Source: Dasypus novemcinctus (lineage: Eukaryota > Chordata > Mammalia > Cingulata > Dasypodidae). From it: 64,000 nucleotides of DNA. Positions 11,221 to 23,385 of the stretch are shown here, piece by piece (position 1 is the first letter of the stretch; every line of letters starts with the position of its first letter). The notes under the pieces were generated by a model. That model was given only the letters and a program-made list of their open reading frames with translations. It ran no database searches and was not told the origin of the DNA. The stretch lies in NCBI RefSeq assembly GCF_030445035.2, contig NC_080698.1:7488038-7552037 (forward strand), in the 5' to 3' direction. Made by a program: the position numbers and the translations under genes.

Positions 11221-12065
11221 CTGATAAAGACTAATGTCTAGAATATATAAAGTACTCTTAAAACTCAAAACGTAAGAAAATAATTCCATTTTTAAAGGGA
11301 AAAGAAAACCAGATACTTCACTGGAAATATATGAATTGCAAGTTAGCAAATGAAAACATACTCAACATTAATATTCTTAGGGAAATTCAAGTCAAATTCC
11401 AATGAGATACCACAGTATAGCTATAATATAATGGATAAAATTCATTTAAAAATACTAACCATATACAATGCTAGTGAGGATGCAGAGCGACAGGAACTCT
11501 GATTCTTTGTGGCTAGAAATACAAAATAGTACTCATTAGAAGGTGGTTTAGCATTTTCTTTTAAAGTTTAGATTTACCCAGCAATCACACTCAAGGTATT
11601 TATCCAAGTGAATAAAAAACTTCTATTCATACAAAAATATGTACATAAATGTTTATATCAAACTTATTGATAATTGTCAAAAACTGGAAACAATTAAGGT
11701 ATTTTTCAGTCAGAGAATAGATTCACTGTGGTACATCCATACTATGGAATAGTATTTTGTAAAAAAAGGAATATATTGATTTGTTTAAAAAACATGTGTG
11801 CTTTTATATCCATTGTGCTATGTGAAGAAAGCTGGACTCAGAAGGCTATATATTGTTTAATTTCACACATACATTTTGGAAAAGTCAAAACTATAGGAAT
11901 GGGGAGAAGAAATTTTGGAATGACAGACAAAGGACTTCCAAAAATCTGCTCCTCCATAAAAGTAATGAGAACACTGCAAATACTTCCAAAGACAACTTTT
12001 TCAGACTATGGAAATCAACCAAAGACTCCCAAAATTCCAAGGCACATTTAATCAAGAATGGTGGT
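11221..12065 (+). mobile_element. LINE-1 ORF2 C-terminal remnant
   Basis: Decayed L1 ORF2 3' part, colinear with 42762-43620 in unit 2. The conserved 'ccatactatggaatagtatt' (11738) is the well-known motif near the ORF2 end. Frameshifts and stops are present. This is the left edge of the direct duplication. Confidence 0.75.
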
Positions 12066-12900
12066 TGAATCTTGGTGAGAGCTGTGATCATAGTGGGGTT
12101 AAGCTTGCCCTAATCCCATCACCTTCTCTGGGCTCCATCATAGCCTTGAAAACCGAAAGGTTTGAAACTTCATTCCTCTGAAAAACAGCAGCCTCGAAGC
12201 CACTGAAGGGGAGCAGAACAGATGTGGAGCTCCCCAAAAGCTTCATCACCAGAGAATTACCAGTATTTGACCAGTCTGGAGTTCACTGGAAGGGTCCATA
12301 ATCAGAGCTTGTCTTTATTTGACCTGACTAGGAGTTCTCTGTGTGTAGATAGTCCAATCCCCATGGTGTTTACCTACAGTCTGTAGCAACTGTTTAACCT
12401 CACAGCTGCCTGAGGCAGCATTATTAGTTGGGACTAAGAAGAGGCTGACAAAAAAACTTAAAAGTTAAAATAGAAACAGATGTCCATACAAGTTTCGAAA
12501 AGCTCTGACATTTTCCTGGGAATAGAAAAGGTCACACACATGTGCAGAGCTGGGTGTATTCCCAGGAAAGACCTGAGAAGACCCTCATCAATCGCTTCTG
12601 GTTGACTTTGTGGGTCTGCACAAGAAGGAAGGGAGGGCTAAGGCAGAGATGGAAATTGCAACCTGAAATGGTAGACATGCCCCAACACACACAGCCCCAG
12701 GGCAAAGGCTGGAAGGCTTCTTAGTTCAAGGTGTTTATTGGTTCAAGTCCACTAAGATAGCCAGGCAGTGGCTTCAGTGACCACACACAACAGAGATAAC
12801 AGACTTGACAGAATTAACTCAGGAAAGTAACCAAAGTGCTACAACAGCAAACAGAAGCAACAACAAAAGTGCAGGAAAGGGAGAAATGGATTTCCAGAGT
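12066..12900. other. Duplicated non-coding DNA, no gene seen
   Basis: Colinear with about 43620-44440 in unit 2. Contains a 12.2-12.8 kb stretch with short frames such as 12542-12724 that are not conserved in phase with the unit 2 counterpart. Probably ERV 5' LTR or older repeat; I see no gene. Confidence 0.5.
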
Positions 12901-13405
12901 GGCCACTTTATATTATTTTAAGTGTCCTGTTGTCAACAAAAATTAGGCAACATGCAAAGACAAAAGGGAGTTGGGCCCATCGCCCCAGGCCCCCCCAGGC
13001 CCTCAGCACATAGCTGCTTGCATGACCTAAATGTAAGTTAAAGGTTAACAACCCTTCACAGAGGGAAAAGGATGTATAGATGGTTCACAAACCATAACCT
13101 CCTCAGAGCAGTAAAACTTCATTCCTGCAATAATATCACCAACCCCATCTGTGTACATCAGGGGACCCTAGCAAGAACTCTGTTCTCATACCCTATGGAA
13201 TATCTTTGTTCTGAAACCTCTTATATCACCCTTCATTTTCCTGTCTTTTTGCAGAGTGCTGCCTTCTTTTTCTGGAGTCCCACTAGTGAAGACTATCTCC
13301 TGTCCATAAGCCCAAATAAAACTTATGTTGGACTCAGTGCCAGGTATATTCTTTGGTCTCACAGCAGCCTCAATCCACGCCCTTCAGGTATTGTGTTGGA
13401 ACAAC
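12900..13405 (+). mobile_element. ERV 5' LTR-like segment
   Basis: Ends with a polyadenylation signal 'aataaa' at about 13316 and an R/U5-like tail ('gtgccaggtatattctttgg'), followed by leader-like sequence near 13386. It precedes gag-, pro- and pol-like sequence on the same strand. The colinear copy is 44440-44790. The left limit is approximate. Confidence 0.5.
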
Positions 13406-15147
13406 TGGTGAGTCACAAGCCAGGAGACCGAAGGATGCAGGCATGAGGTCAGGGAAAGGAGAATTGGTGGGTGAAATTCCAGGTTGGCCTGTAACATCCA
13501 TTAGAGGAGGGGTCTTTGTCCTCCAAGACAAGTGGCGACAGCCAAGAGTATGGGAACACCCTAAAAACACCAGCAGATATACTTGCTGTGCTACAACGGA
13601 TTGCCAAGCAGCTGCACTTAAATAAGAAAAAGGGAACTGCTAGGGAGTGATGGCTATAGCATGGCCCGTTAGAAGCCTTGCAGGTGGCTACAGAGGCAGA
13701 ACAGGTGGCAAAGGTCTCTGTGTGCTGCTTAGAAGTAAGTTAAAGGTAGAAAGGAACATTCACCCATCATAGGCAGAAATGAAAGGGTCCTTCACCGATC
13801 GTCTGCGCTGAACTGATCATCAGTAAGAAACCCTGTCTTGTAGATACGCTTGGGTGAGGGGCCGCAGGCTGCCTCAAGCCCGGTTCTGGGGGATGTTAAC
13901 CCCTCAAGTGGGGCCCTAAGGCATGGGATCTATGGACTCCTCCTTAGATGAGGAGAAAGAGGAGGAAAGTGGAAGATGAGGAGCCCCCAAAGGTATGTCC
14001 TATAATACAGCAGAAGTGGAGGGTGTTGCAAGACCAACCTATGGGGTCCAACATTTCCAACCCCGGAGTAGAAGTTACATTCAACCATGAGGGACCATTC
14101 CATTCCTGAGTTGGGCAATTTGGGGCAAAGTTACAGTAAAACATCTAGAGAATCGTTTCCAAACTGGCTCCTAAGATTATGGGACACTGGAGCAGAAAGA
14201 CTTGTATTTGTCAGGGGTGGAAATGAGTAAATTGGCATCCACTATCACTCACCCTTTTCTGTGTCAGTGTTTATATACCACCTCCAGCGAAAGGAAAACA
14301 GCATTGCTGTTGGTACGGCTGGATGGTAGGTGCAAGGCTGCACGGCCTAGTGAAGGGGACAGATCCCATGCCACCTCTCAGTGGCAATCCATGGAAGAAT
14401 TACAGGGTGCTTTATGGGGATTGGGGATGAAATATGCCATTTATGTCGCCAATTTCATAGGGATGACACCAAAGCTTTTACTGCAGGAATGACAGATAAT
14501 GTGCTACATACTGCTCCCAACCATTATTATGGCAACCTGTGACATGAGCAGTGCAGGCCATAGCAGACTTCAGGAAATCGGAAAGGCTGTGGAGAAAGGG
14601 GGCTGGGCTACAGGAGGCAGGGAAAGCGCCCCGAGGACATGATGGTCCTAATCGTGTGTCATGTAAGCAAATGTGGGTCGATCTTATTGCCACAGTAAAC
14701 AATAGACAGGCAGCCCAACATGGTTTTAATGAGACTTTGGAGCAAGCTCCCTAATGACAAGAGATCTATAAAACTGCCCCCTCAGAACGCTGAGGGAGAA
14801 GGGAGAATAGGAGAAAAGCTGCCACCCAGCCCTGGCAGCCTTCCGCTCCCTGGCAGAGCCTGTAGCACCCTTCCCCCTACCGTAGGGGAGGGGCAAGATC
14901 CCCAGGTAAGAACAGCGACTGGGGGTCCCGGGGATCCCATGCCACATGTAGAGTTAACGATCTATTAGTCCCCTACTAACCGACAAAGAGTATTAGCCTT
15001 AGTAGACACAGGAGCTGAGTGTACTTTAATTGATGGCAATGTAGCACATTTCCACGGGCCAGTGCTGGCTGTAGATAGATGGCTATGGGGGAAAAACAAC
15101 TTATGTTAAGCAACAAACTAGTTTTACAAATTGGACGATTACCTCCC
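13406..15147 (+). pseudogene. ERV leader, gag and protease remnant
   Basis: Decayed retroviral gag followed by an aspartic protease. The hallmark 'LVDTGAE' active-site motif is encoded at about 15002-15019 (DTGA at 15005-15016). Stops and frameshifts separate short open pieces (14202-14492, 14551-14754, 14720-14968), so nothing here is functional. The unit 2 homologue is on the opposite strand at about 47110-47805. Class is not certain: the LTR tail and RNase H style fit a class I or ERV-L-like element. Confidence 0.7.
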
Positions 15148-15610
15148 TGTTGGAGAAACAGAGCTCACTTTGACAGGGAAACCAACGACTGCAGGCAGGA
15201 AGTTTATTGAGAAACTCTCACAACAGAAGGGGTCAGCCCACTTGAGGAAGGTGATGGATATGACTTTATACAGTACATCAGTAGGCGGGAAACGTTAGTC
15301 CACGGGGAGGGGTTAGAGTCCGAGTATAGCCCGAGGCCAGTAAGGGGCGTAAAAGTGAATCCTTCTCCTACATGGCTTGGGGGTAGTTGGCTAGAAGGTA
15401 GGGTATTCTTGGAATGTGGGAGGGTTTGATGGGTCTGGGCCCTAGGGAAGAGGGTCCTTATCTGCTCCTTCCCACTGTGGTATGGCTCCTTTGTTCATTC
15501 TTGCGGGGAGATGCAGCCACACATTGGCAGCTTGCTCAGATATCAGAATGGAGTCACAGCCTCATGACCTGTTAATCACTGCAAACTTTGTTAAGTGGAA
15601 TCCTCTAACA
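15148..15610 (-). mobile_element. Solo LTR inserted in the ERV
   Basis: A 463 bp LTR with TGTTGGAG/CTCTAACA ends, flanked by perfect 5 bp repeats CTCCC at 15143-15147 and 15611-15615. Read on the minus strand it has a TATA box (TATAAA, about 15261-15266) followed by an AATAAA signal (about 15208-15213). The unit 2 homologue near 47070-47090 has the empty site ('acctccccaaag' read on the minus strand), which proves the boundaries. Confidence 0.93.
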
Positions 15611-16590
15611 CTCCCCAAAGATCTTCTGTGTGTATTTCTCCTATACTCAAATTTATTTTAGGAATTTACACTCTCCAGAATGCTACATTACAGACTACCA
15701 TAGGAGAGTTCTGCTTCTGATGCAGAGAATAAGTCGGTGCTAAGGGGACAAGCTAAATGGTCCCCAGTGAAGGTGCTCTCAGCCCAAAGAACTGTGGTGA
15801 CCAAACAGTACAAACTCCCATGGAGGGGATGCCAGGAAATTAGTTCTACAATTAAGGAATAAGAAAGGGTAGGGATAATAACTACCCCGTAGCCCCTTCA
15901 ATGTCCTGTATGGCCAGTACAAAAACCTGATAGAACATGGTACATGACATAAATTATTTCCAATTAAATAAAGTAACACTACCACTGTATGCAGGATTCC
16001 CAAACACTGCTGGTTTATTACAAGAATTTTTTTCCCAGTTATGTCACTATCACTTTATTTTAGATTGTGCTAATGCCTTTCTTTATCATATCCTTAGACA
16101 GATCAAGCCAGCCTGCATTCACCTTCACATTGGAAGGCCAACAATGGGCTTTTATGGTGCCTCCCCAAGGCTGTGTGCATAGCCTGACCATGTGGCAAGG
16201 CCTCCTCTAAAGGAGTACCTCTTGGGTTTTGGGTCACAATTATGGAAAGGAGCTGAATTACAATATAGCCCCTTAGAAAAGCAACTATGTACAGCATACA
16301 ACACCTTGTTGCAAGTGGAAGGTTTAACCCAAAAATGTCCTGTCATGCCAAACACTGCCATCCCTATCCAGTGGAGGATTTCAAATATTGGGAACAAACC
16401 TTGCTCTTGCATTATGCAATTAAGTACCTCAGTGAAGTGGAATGCTTACCTGCTTCAGGGCAGTGTCTTCAACAGTAGCCCTTTAACTACTGAAATATAT
16501 GAGCTCCAGGGCCCACTGTCTTACATGGACGATTACAACCCCGAAGGTGGCCACTGATGTGCCTACTAAAGGAGGCATAGGAGGGGAACA
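15611..16590 (+). pseudogene. ERV reverse transcriptase remnant
   Basis: Continues the protease-RT reading with many breaks. The piece at 16192-16557 reads as the RT-to-RNase H connection of a retroviral pol. No continuous frame. Homologous and inverted in unit 2 at about 44830-47090. Confidence 0.65.
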
Positions 16591-16594
16591 GATA

Positions 16595-16795
16595 TTGTTC
16601 ATGTGGTTGGGCACCTGCTTCCCATAATTGAGGTCCTGGATTTGATCCTCAATACTGTCTTAAAAAAAAACAAAGAAACAAATGAAAAAGTCAACTCTCC
16701 TTTGGGAGTGGATGTAGTTCAGTGGTTGAGTGCCTTCTTCCCATGTATGATGTCCTAGGTTCAATTCACGGTACCTCCTAGAAGAAAAAAAGGCA
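16595..16795 (+). mobile_element. Two short tRNA-derived SINEs in tandem
   Basis: First copy about 16597-16680 ('catgtggttgggcacctgct', ending poly-A). Second copy about 16697-16793 ('gtggatgtagttcagtggtt' head, 'ggttcaattcacgg' B box, A-rich tail). Only the second has a counterpart in unit 2 (47828-47930). Confidence 0.6.
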
Positions 16796-17196
16796 TGGAA
16801 ATAGTTCCAGAGAATGCAAGGTATGTGGATGGTCCAGCTAGTGGACAGCATCCCACGTGGACAGCTGTGGCTGTCCTACCCAGCACTGACACTATTTGGT
16901 GGGAAACAGGTACCACAGAAGACAGTCAATGGGCTGAGTTAAGAGCCATGTGGATGGTTATAGTACATGAGCCCACAAATGCATTAACAATGTATATTGA
17001 TAGCTGGGCAGTATATAAACACCTTTACAATTTGGATGGCATTTGGAAACAAGAACAATGGACTATGATGGGCCATCTTCTCTGGGGGGAGATCTATGGA
17101 AGGACATCTGGGACGTCTGTCCCTGCCCACTCCTCTAACACCGACCTCAGGAATGTTGAGGCAGATGCCCTCATGAAGGTCTGCAGCGACCACTGA
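16795..17196 (+). pseudogene. ERV RNase H remnant
   Basis: The longest surviving ERV frame here, 133 codons. It reads as retroviral RNase H, with a 'WAELRA' block followed by a 'DSWAVYKHL' block. It has no intact pol around it. The unit 2 homologue (47930-48245) is in the same orientation but broken. Confidence 0.7.
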
Positions 17197-17199
17197 GAC

Positions 17200-18290
17200 C
17201 AAAGAAATGGTGGAAGGCAGAACATCTCCACAAAAAAAGCAGACATCATGGTTACCAGACCCTGCGGTGCTTAGTCCAGCAGTTCCAGCTGCCTACCACT
17301 AGCCAGCAGTTCACAGAACTCACCCTGAGAGTCCATTACGCTCAATCCAGTGACTGCAGCAAATACCTCACCAGTTGGGACATATTGGCCAAGCACAGAC
17401 CCCAGGCACCCAATGGCAACATTGATCCCCTCCCACATTCGGAAGAGTCAAAGTATGCTTTTGAGGCAGAATAGAATAGGGACCTAAGAAGCAGAAAACC
17501 TAATAAATTTCCACACCAATACTACTGAGCAGAAAACAACAACTGGAATACCATCCTGCTGGACTTACAGAGGCAGGTTATCAGGAAGCACCTGGTACCT
17601 GCTGAAGTGAAGAGAAAGCAGCTTGCAGTTTTCACCCATCAGCTGTGGAAACAACACCAGCAGCATGTATCCACTGACCACATAAACAAGTCATAGGAAA
17701 GCAGCTTGCAATGTCCACCAAGGAAAAAAGTAGGAGGCATAAGTATGAAGCTATGATTTTGTTTAATAGATGTTCACATATGGATCAATACTGAAGTGAT
17801 TATAGATGTGTTTATATACATGGGTAAATATATATTTCCTTGCTCTGGCAGCTGAGAGGACAAGGAAGCAGTGACACCCCAGTATTAATGAGCACATTCA
17901 CCAGTCAGACCAGATCTTTGTTTCTAAATACTATTCTCCAGTGAAATGAACCAGGGCTCCTTGGAGAAATGGGTAATTCTAGTGCTGGAGCAGGGAAAAT
18001 ACAAGAAGAGTTTGGAGCATCTTGGAGTGCCAGAAAATAAGGAATTTCTCAAAAAAACACACAAAAGGACGGGAACATGTAAAAGGAACATAGGTGCCTA
18101 CCCAAAGGAGCTCCCAATTGCTGGAGGTGTAAGAATCTGAGCATCAAAATAAATAATGTATGGTTGCATTATATCCAAGATAGAAAACAAGTATATATGA
18201 GTTCATAGTAATATAAATAAATGAGTGAATAAATAAATAATTGGGGGGACTAAGCAAATCTTATTTATAGAAGAATTCAAATAATTTATG
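17200..18290. other. Non-coding DNA, no gene seen
   Basis: The first part may be the ERV 3' end (integrase or env remnants). I see no clear motif, tail or terminal repeat. The small frame at 17946-18140 has no recognisable domain. This is part of the 4.4 kb block absent from unit 2. Confidence 0.4.
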
Positions 18291-19012
18291 CAGATAATCT
18301 ATGTTCCAGTGGGTAGAGTTTAATATCCCCACTCACTTCTGTATGGACTGGACTTAATGACTTGCATCCAAAATTAGTATACAAAAAGAGGCATGTGTGT
18401 ATGTGTGTGTCTGTGTGTGCGCATGTGTTTTAAGGTAAATTTAGAATGGAGAAACCTGGCAAACACCATTTTAACCAAGTAAATTTGAGGTCACCAATGA
18501 TGTCACTTTGATAGCATGTACCCCCTGAAATGATGGGAAAAGAAGGCTATTTCATCTCTGTGGCATTCTTCCTATAGCTCCATTCCAATCATGAGAAAAA
18601 CATTATTACAAACCCAAATGGAAAGACATCCTATAAAATAATGAACAAGTACTCCTCAAAACTGTCAAAGTCATTAAAAAAAACACAGAAACTAAGGAAA
18701 AATTGAGAAAACAAAAGGAAATAAAGAGACATTGTGAGTAAATACAATGTGGTGTTCTGGATTGGATACCGGAACACAAAAGATTACTGAAAAAAAAACT
18801 AGTTAAATATGAATAAAAGCTGGAGTTTAATTAATAGTAATGTACAAAGTTGCATTTTTTCCAATTTGACAAGTGCTCCATAGTAATGTAAGAAGTTAAC
18901 ATTACGGGAAACCAGGTGAGGAGTATAAGGGGAATTCTCTGTACTATCCTTGCAACATTTCTGTACACCTAAAATTATTCTGATATAAAATATTTATTTA
19001 AAAAATACATGA
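18290..19012 (+). mobile_element. Ancient LINE-1 3' end
   Basis: Resembles the 3' UTR of old mammalian L1 (L1M-type) elements: 'gatagcatgtaccccctga' near 18514, 'tgcaacatttctgtacacct' near 18951, and a final A-rich 'tataaaatatttatttaaaa'. A GT-rich simple repeat lies at 18388-18428. Confidence 0.6.
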
Positions 19013-20200
19013 AGCCAAAATTAATAGAAGTTCAAGGAGAAATAGCTAATCCATAATCATTAATATATAGTCAGAGATTCCAATACTCCTCTCTCAATAA
19101 TTGATTCAACAGTTAGTCAGAATACAAAGTCAGAGAAGATGTGCAACCAACATCAGCACAATACATATTCTTTTTTTTCACTTTATATACTTTTCATGTA
19201 CTGAACTCTATTTAAAACTGTATTTAAAGTGTTAAAAACAAAAACAAACACACACCTTTATACTCAGCATAGTTACATTGCTTCCACAATAATGCAAAGT
19301 ATTACTAATAGGGAAAATTTCAGGTGTGGAGGGGTACATTGGAACTCTATTTTCTCTGTATTTCAATAAATCTATAACTTCTCTAATAAAAATTCAATAA
19401 AAATAATACAAAATCTTTTAAAAAACAGCTTTCCTTAGTTTTCGACTGACATTTCTTTCGTAACTCAGACCTCTCTACTGAGTTAGAGTATCTATATATA
19501 TCTATAGATAGTTAAATCTATATATGGATATCTATATATCTATAGATAGATACATGCCCATAGATATATAACTACCTTTAGATACATGCCCATAGATCTA
19601 TAACTACCTAATGGGCAGCACACTTAGATAACTATAAGCACATAAATTTTAAGAGACAAAACAGTACTAACCATTTTGCCAGAACAGGAAATTGATTTCC
19701 TTAGGGCTTTTGTTGTTTTTACCCCATCCCTACAATTTCTCTCCTGCTCACTTCTCAATTACACCAATTATGGTACTTTGTACCACACTTACAAGACTTT
19801 ATGGAATGGTTCTAATTTATTAGTTTTGCCTTACCCTCTCTACTAGATTTTCCTTCCTTAAGACTGTGGGCATCTCTTATCCAACTTCTTATCTCCTACT
19901 TCAACTTGATCTCTCCCCACCCCAAATCTGGCAATTTTCAGTATTTGTTCAATAGATGAATGCACATACATAATGTAATTCTGAGGACTCTCCTTCAGTT
20001 ACTTTTTTACCAATAGTCTTATCCTTCTGGGAGATATTTTAGGTACTTTAAGGAAGCAGAACTATATTAACCTTTTCCATAATTTAACACAAAACATTTT
20101 CTACGATGACGTATCACCTTCTTCCCTGGACCAAGGTAAAACTACACCCTGGACTCCCTCTCCTTCCCAACTCAGCGTTTGTTTCTACCATGATTAATGT
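19013..20200. repeat. AT-rich non-coding DNA with simple repeat
   Basis: Holds an A-rich L1-like tail at about 19320-19420 and an imperfect 'tctatata/catagat' simple repeat at about 19484-19610. Nothing gene-like. Confidence 0.5.
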
Positions 20201-20339
20201 ATCAGTCATTTATTTGCTACCTGTGGGAAAGGGTCAAGTTTAATTTTCACAAAGGGAAGCCGGAGCCAGCTCAGCTGTTCAAGGAGGGAGGGTAGGGGTT
20301 CCAGCGGCTTTGGCACACCAAGAACTTGAATAGTGGTGC

Positions 20340-20755
20340 TGAAATGAGAAGGGCCAATGGAGAGTGCTGGGGGCGGAGCTAGAGCAGGGAAAGCCAATGG
20401 TGAATGCTGGGGGGTGGGGCCAGAGTGGGGAGAGCCAATGGCGGGTGCTGGGGGCGGGGCCAGGAGTGAAAGCTGTGCCAAAGTTGGAAACCGCGCCAGG
20501 GGTGAAATCTGCGCTGAGCACGCCCAGCCAGCGAGAGCCGGTAATCAGAGCGGAAGGGGAAAGTTAGTTAGCTCTCTCGGCTAGGCTGTAACCCCTAAAG
20601 TACCCAATCAGTGAGGAACAGGGGAGGGACCCGCGTGTTAGGTTTAGGTTATAAATATCACTGTTTCTTGTTGTTTGGCCGCAGGTCATTTTGTCCAGCT
20701 CAAGCGCCCCTTCTTGGAAGATCGTTAATGAAATTCTTTTCTCCTCCACAGTCAG
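20340..20755 (+). promoter_or_regulatory. LTR-like promoter with CCAAT/GC-box tandem repeats
   Basis: Three 40-41 bp units start with GCCAATGG at 20353, 20393 and 20434, and each carries a GC-rich 'gctgggggcgggg'-type box. Further down are another CCAAT ('acccaatcag', about 20599), a TATA box ('ttataaatatc', about 20650), and an R/U5-like stretch ending near 20750 ('cttttctcctccaca') with a degenerate AATAAA ('aatgaaa'). A splice donor-like CAG|GTGAGC follows at about 20755. The design resembles ERV9/LTR12-type LTRs, whose U3 has ~41 bp CCAAT repeats; I infer an LTR promoter. A cellular CpG promoter is the alternative. Confidence 0.45.
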
Positions 20756-21119
20756 GTGAGCTTTTGTTTTCTTATAGGTGCGGCGTTCTTTCTAACACTA
20801 CCCAACAGGCTGTAGTACACTTATGGAAGGCAAGATGTTCGCTTTCCTAATTTTTGTGCCTTCAGTGCACACAGCAAGGTTCAACAAACGTTTGCAGATC
20901 GGATGATTTAAGGAAACCACGCAGGTCCTAACAGGTTACTTCTTGCCCTCCAAAAGGCCTAGGGGTCCCCATTCCTAGAGAAACTCTCCAAAGGTTGTTG
21001 TTGCTAAAAGGCTAGTATCAGAAAGAAAACCTACTCAGCTTCCCTCCCAGTCCAAAGCGCTCCGTCTAATCCTTCTGAAGGAGTCTCCCTCTGAGAATAC
21101 TGCGAAAAGGCTGGGCCTT

Positions 21120-21301
21120 CCTGAGAAGCACTAAAGCCAACTCACCCGCTCCTGGCCGCACCTGCCCGGCAGAGACGGCGGCCGGAGGTGGCTACACAGG
21201 CCCGCCCCTAGGGCACGGGCATGCGCAGCAAGCGCACGCGGGATTGAGACGGCTCTCCGAGCACACGTCACCCAAGCCACATCGGCCCCTCTCTTCCCAA
21301 G
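21120..21301 (+). promoter_or_regulatory. CpG-rich candidate promoter
   Basis: GC- and CpG-rich stretch with an NRF1-like 'gggcatgcgcagcaagcgca' (about 21216-21235), a GC box 'cccgcccct' (about 21201), and a pyrimidine-rich 'cccctctcttccc' just before 'aagatggcg', which is a YY1-like motif overlapping a start codon. Typical of housekeeping promoters. It is absent from unit 2. Confidence 0.45.
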
Positions 21302-21391
21302 ATGGCGCTGCACTTAAGGCGGAAGGCGCATGGGCGCTGGGGCTTCATCCGGGCACTTCACGAAGGACCCGTAGCTGCTCCCGCTTCCCAG
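21302..21391 (+). CDS. Candidate first coding exon, gene not identified
   Basis: ATG at 21302 in a good context opens a 30-codon frame that runs without stop into a donor-like CAG|GTAACC at 21391/21392, in phase 0. The peptide begins [13 protein letters not shown], is rich in Arg and Leu and has no acidic residue until residue 21, like a mitochondrial targeting leader. I do not recognise the gene and see no downstream exon in the window; the next kilobases are L1. It may be a captured promoter plus first exon, an orphan exon of a gene broken by the duplication, or chance. A second donor-like CAG|GTACTT lies at about 21439. Confidence 0.3.
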
Positions 21392-23244
21392 GTAACCTAA
21401 GGCGGCCCTCTTCAGCTGCCGGCTTCCCACATCGCCAGGTACTTCTCCTTTCTCTTCCTTCCCTCTGTCTGTTCCTCTTTTCCTGCCTTCTCCGGGAAAC
21501 TACTCAGCCATTTCTCTCCTAGGGTCATCTTCCATATTCTTTTCAAGCGCACATGGAACATTTACCAAGAATGGTCACATTTTAGACCATAAAAAAAAAA
21601 AATCTTCTTTTGCAAAAAATGTATTTCAAAAACTCTTCAGAGAGAAGGAAAATGATACAGTTTAGAAACACAGGTGTGTCAAAAGAAAGGAAGAGCTTTG
21701 GAAAAAGAATAAATGGAAGTAAAAGAAAAGCTTTCTTTTCCTTATTCTTGACAAATCTAATAGATAACTGCTTTGTTTAAATGACCATAGCAAAAATCCA
21801 TTGGAGGATTATAGATTATTGATAAGTGAAATATATGACAGCAATGTTATAAGAATGGGAGAGAGGTATTGGGAATACTCTCTTGTAACCAGCACTACAC
21901 ATGAAGCCATATAGTATTTATATGAAAGTGGACTTAGATTAGTTGCAAATGCATATTTCAAACTCCAGGACAATCACTAAAAGAATTTGTAAAAGGCATA
22001 TAATTGATATCCTAAGAAAGGAGAGAAAATGAAAGCATATAAAATGCTTAATTAAAATCAGATAAAACAAAAAAAAATCTAGAAAACAAAGAACAATGAA
22101 TGGAGAAGTTACAAGGATTGTAGATGCTAATCCAATAATAACATTAATCACTTTAAATATGAATGATCTAAATACACCAATTAAAGGACAGAGACTATCA
22201 GAGTGGGTAAAAAAAAAGATTCAAGTGTATATTCTCTACAAAGACTCACATTAAATATAAAGATACAAACAGACTAAAGGTAAAGGAATGGAGAAAGATA
22301 GACCATTATTAACACTAGTTGTTTTTGTTTTTTTTTAATATGTGAGAGTTATATAAATTACAGACAGCAAATTTCAGAGCAAGAAAAATTATCAGGGATA
22401 AAAAGGGATATAACATAATTAATAAAGCGGTCAATTATCCAATTAGCATTCCTGAATGTGTGTATACCTAACAACAGAGCATCAAAATACATGGGGCAAA
22501 AATGGATAGAACTGAAAGGAAAAATAGACAAATCCACTATCATAGTTGGAGAATTAACTTCACCCTTTTGTAAGTAATTCACAGATCCAGCAGGCAGAAA
22601 ATCAGTGAGGATGTAGTTGAGCTGAACAGTACCATCAATCAACTAGATCCTCATATTCATTTATAGAAAACTTCAGCCTAAAACAGCAGAATACACATTC
22701 TTCTCAAACTCATATAGAACATTAGATGGACCATGCGCCAGGAGATAAAACACAAATTTAAACGATGGGTATCATACCAAATATGCTCTTAGGCCACCTG
22801 GGAATTAAACTAGAAATCTACAAGAGAACGATAACTAGAAAATCACAAAATATTTGGCCAAAGAAGTCTCAAAGGATATTGAAAAATATTTTGAACTAAA
22901 TGAAAATGAAAATACAATTTGTGTGATGCTGTAAAAGAAGGGCCTAGAGGGAAATTTATAGCATTGAATTTATGTAATAGAAAAGAAGAAAGATTCTCAT
23001 CAATAACCTAAGTGTTGACCTTAAAATATCAAAAAAAAAAAAAGAAGAGGAAAATTATGCAGAAAAAAAGAAACAATAAAAATTAGAGAAGAAATCAATG
23101 AAATTGAGAACAGGAAAACAAATGAGAAAATCAATGAAACAAAAACAAAAAAAAATGGTCCTTTGTAAATATCAATACAATTAACAACCCCCTGCTATCC
23201 AAGAAAAAAAGAGAATAAACAAATTACCAATATCAGAAATGAGA

Positions 23245-23385
23245 ACATGCAAGGAGTGCGCCCCGTAAGGAGAGCCACCCGGCGCAAAAGAAAGTTCAGC
23301 CTGCCCAGGAATGGCGCCGCACACACGGAGAGCTGACACAACAAGACGACGCAAAAAAAAAAAAAAAAAGAAAAGAAAAAAAAGC
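23245..23385 (+). mobile_element. DAS-type SINE, 5'-truncated
   Basis: Starts in the middle of the SINE body ('catgcaaggagtgcgccccg') and ends in a long A-rich tail. The unit 2 counterpart (about 51395) reads straight across, so this is a later insertion. Confidence 0.85.

Noticed and set aside
13072..13446. 124-codon frame on the plus strand as a gene
   Set aside because: It spans an LTR end with a poly-A signal and ERV leader, and is not conserved in unit 2.
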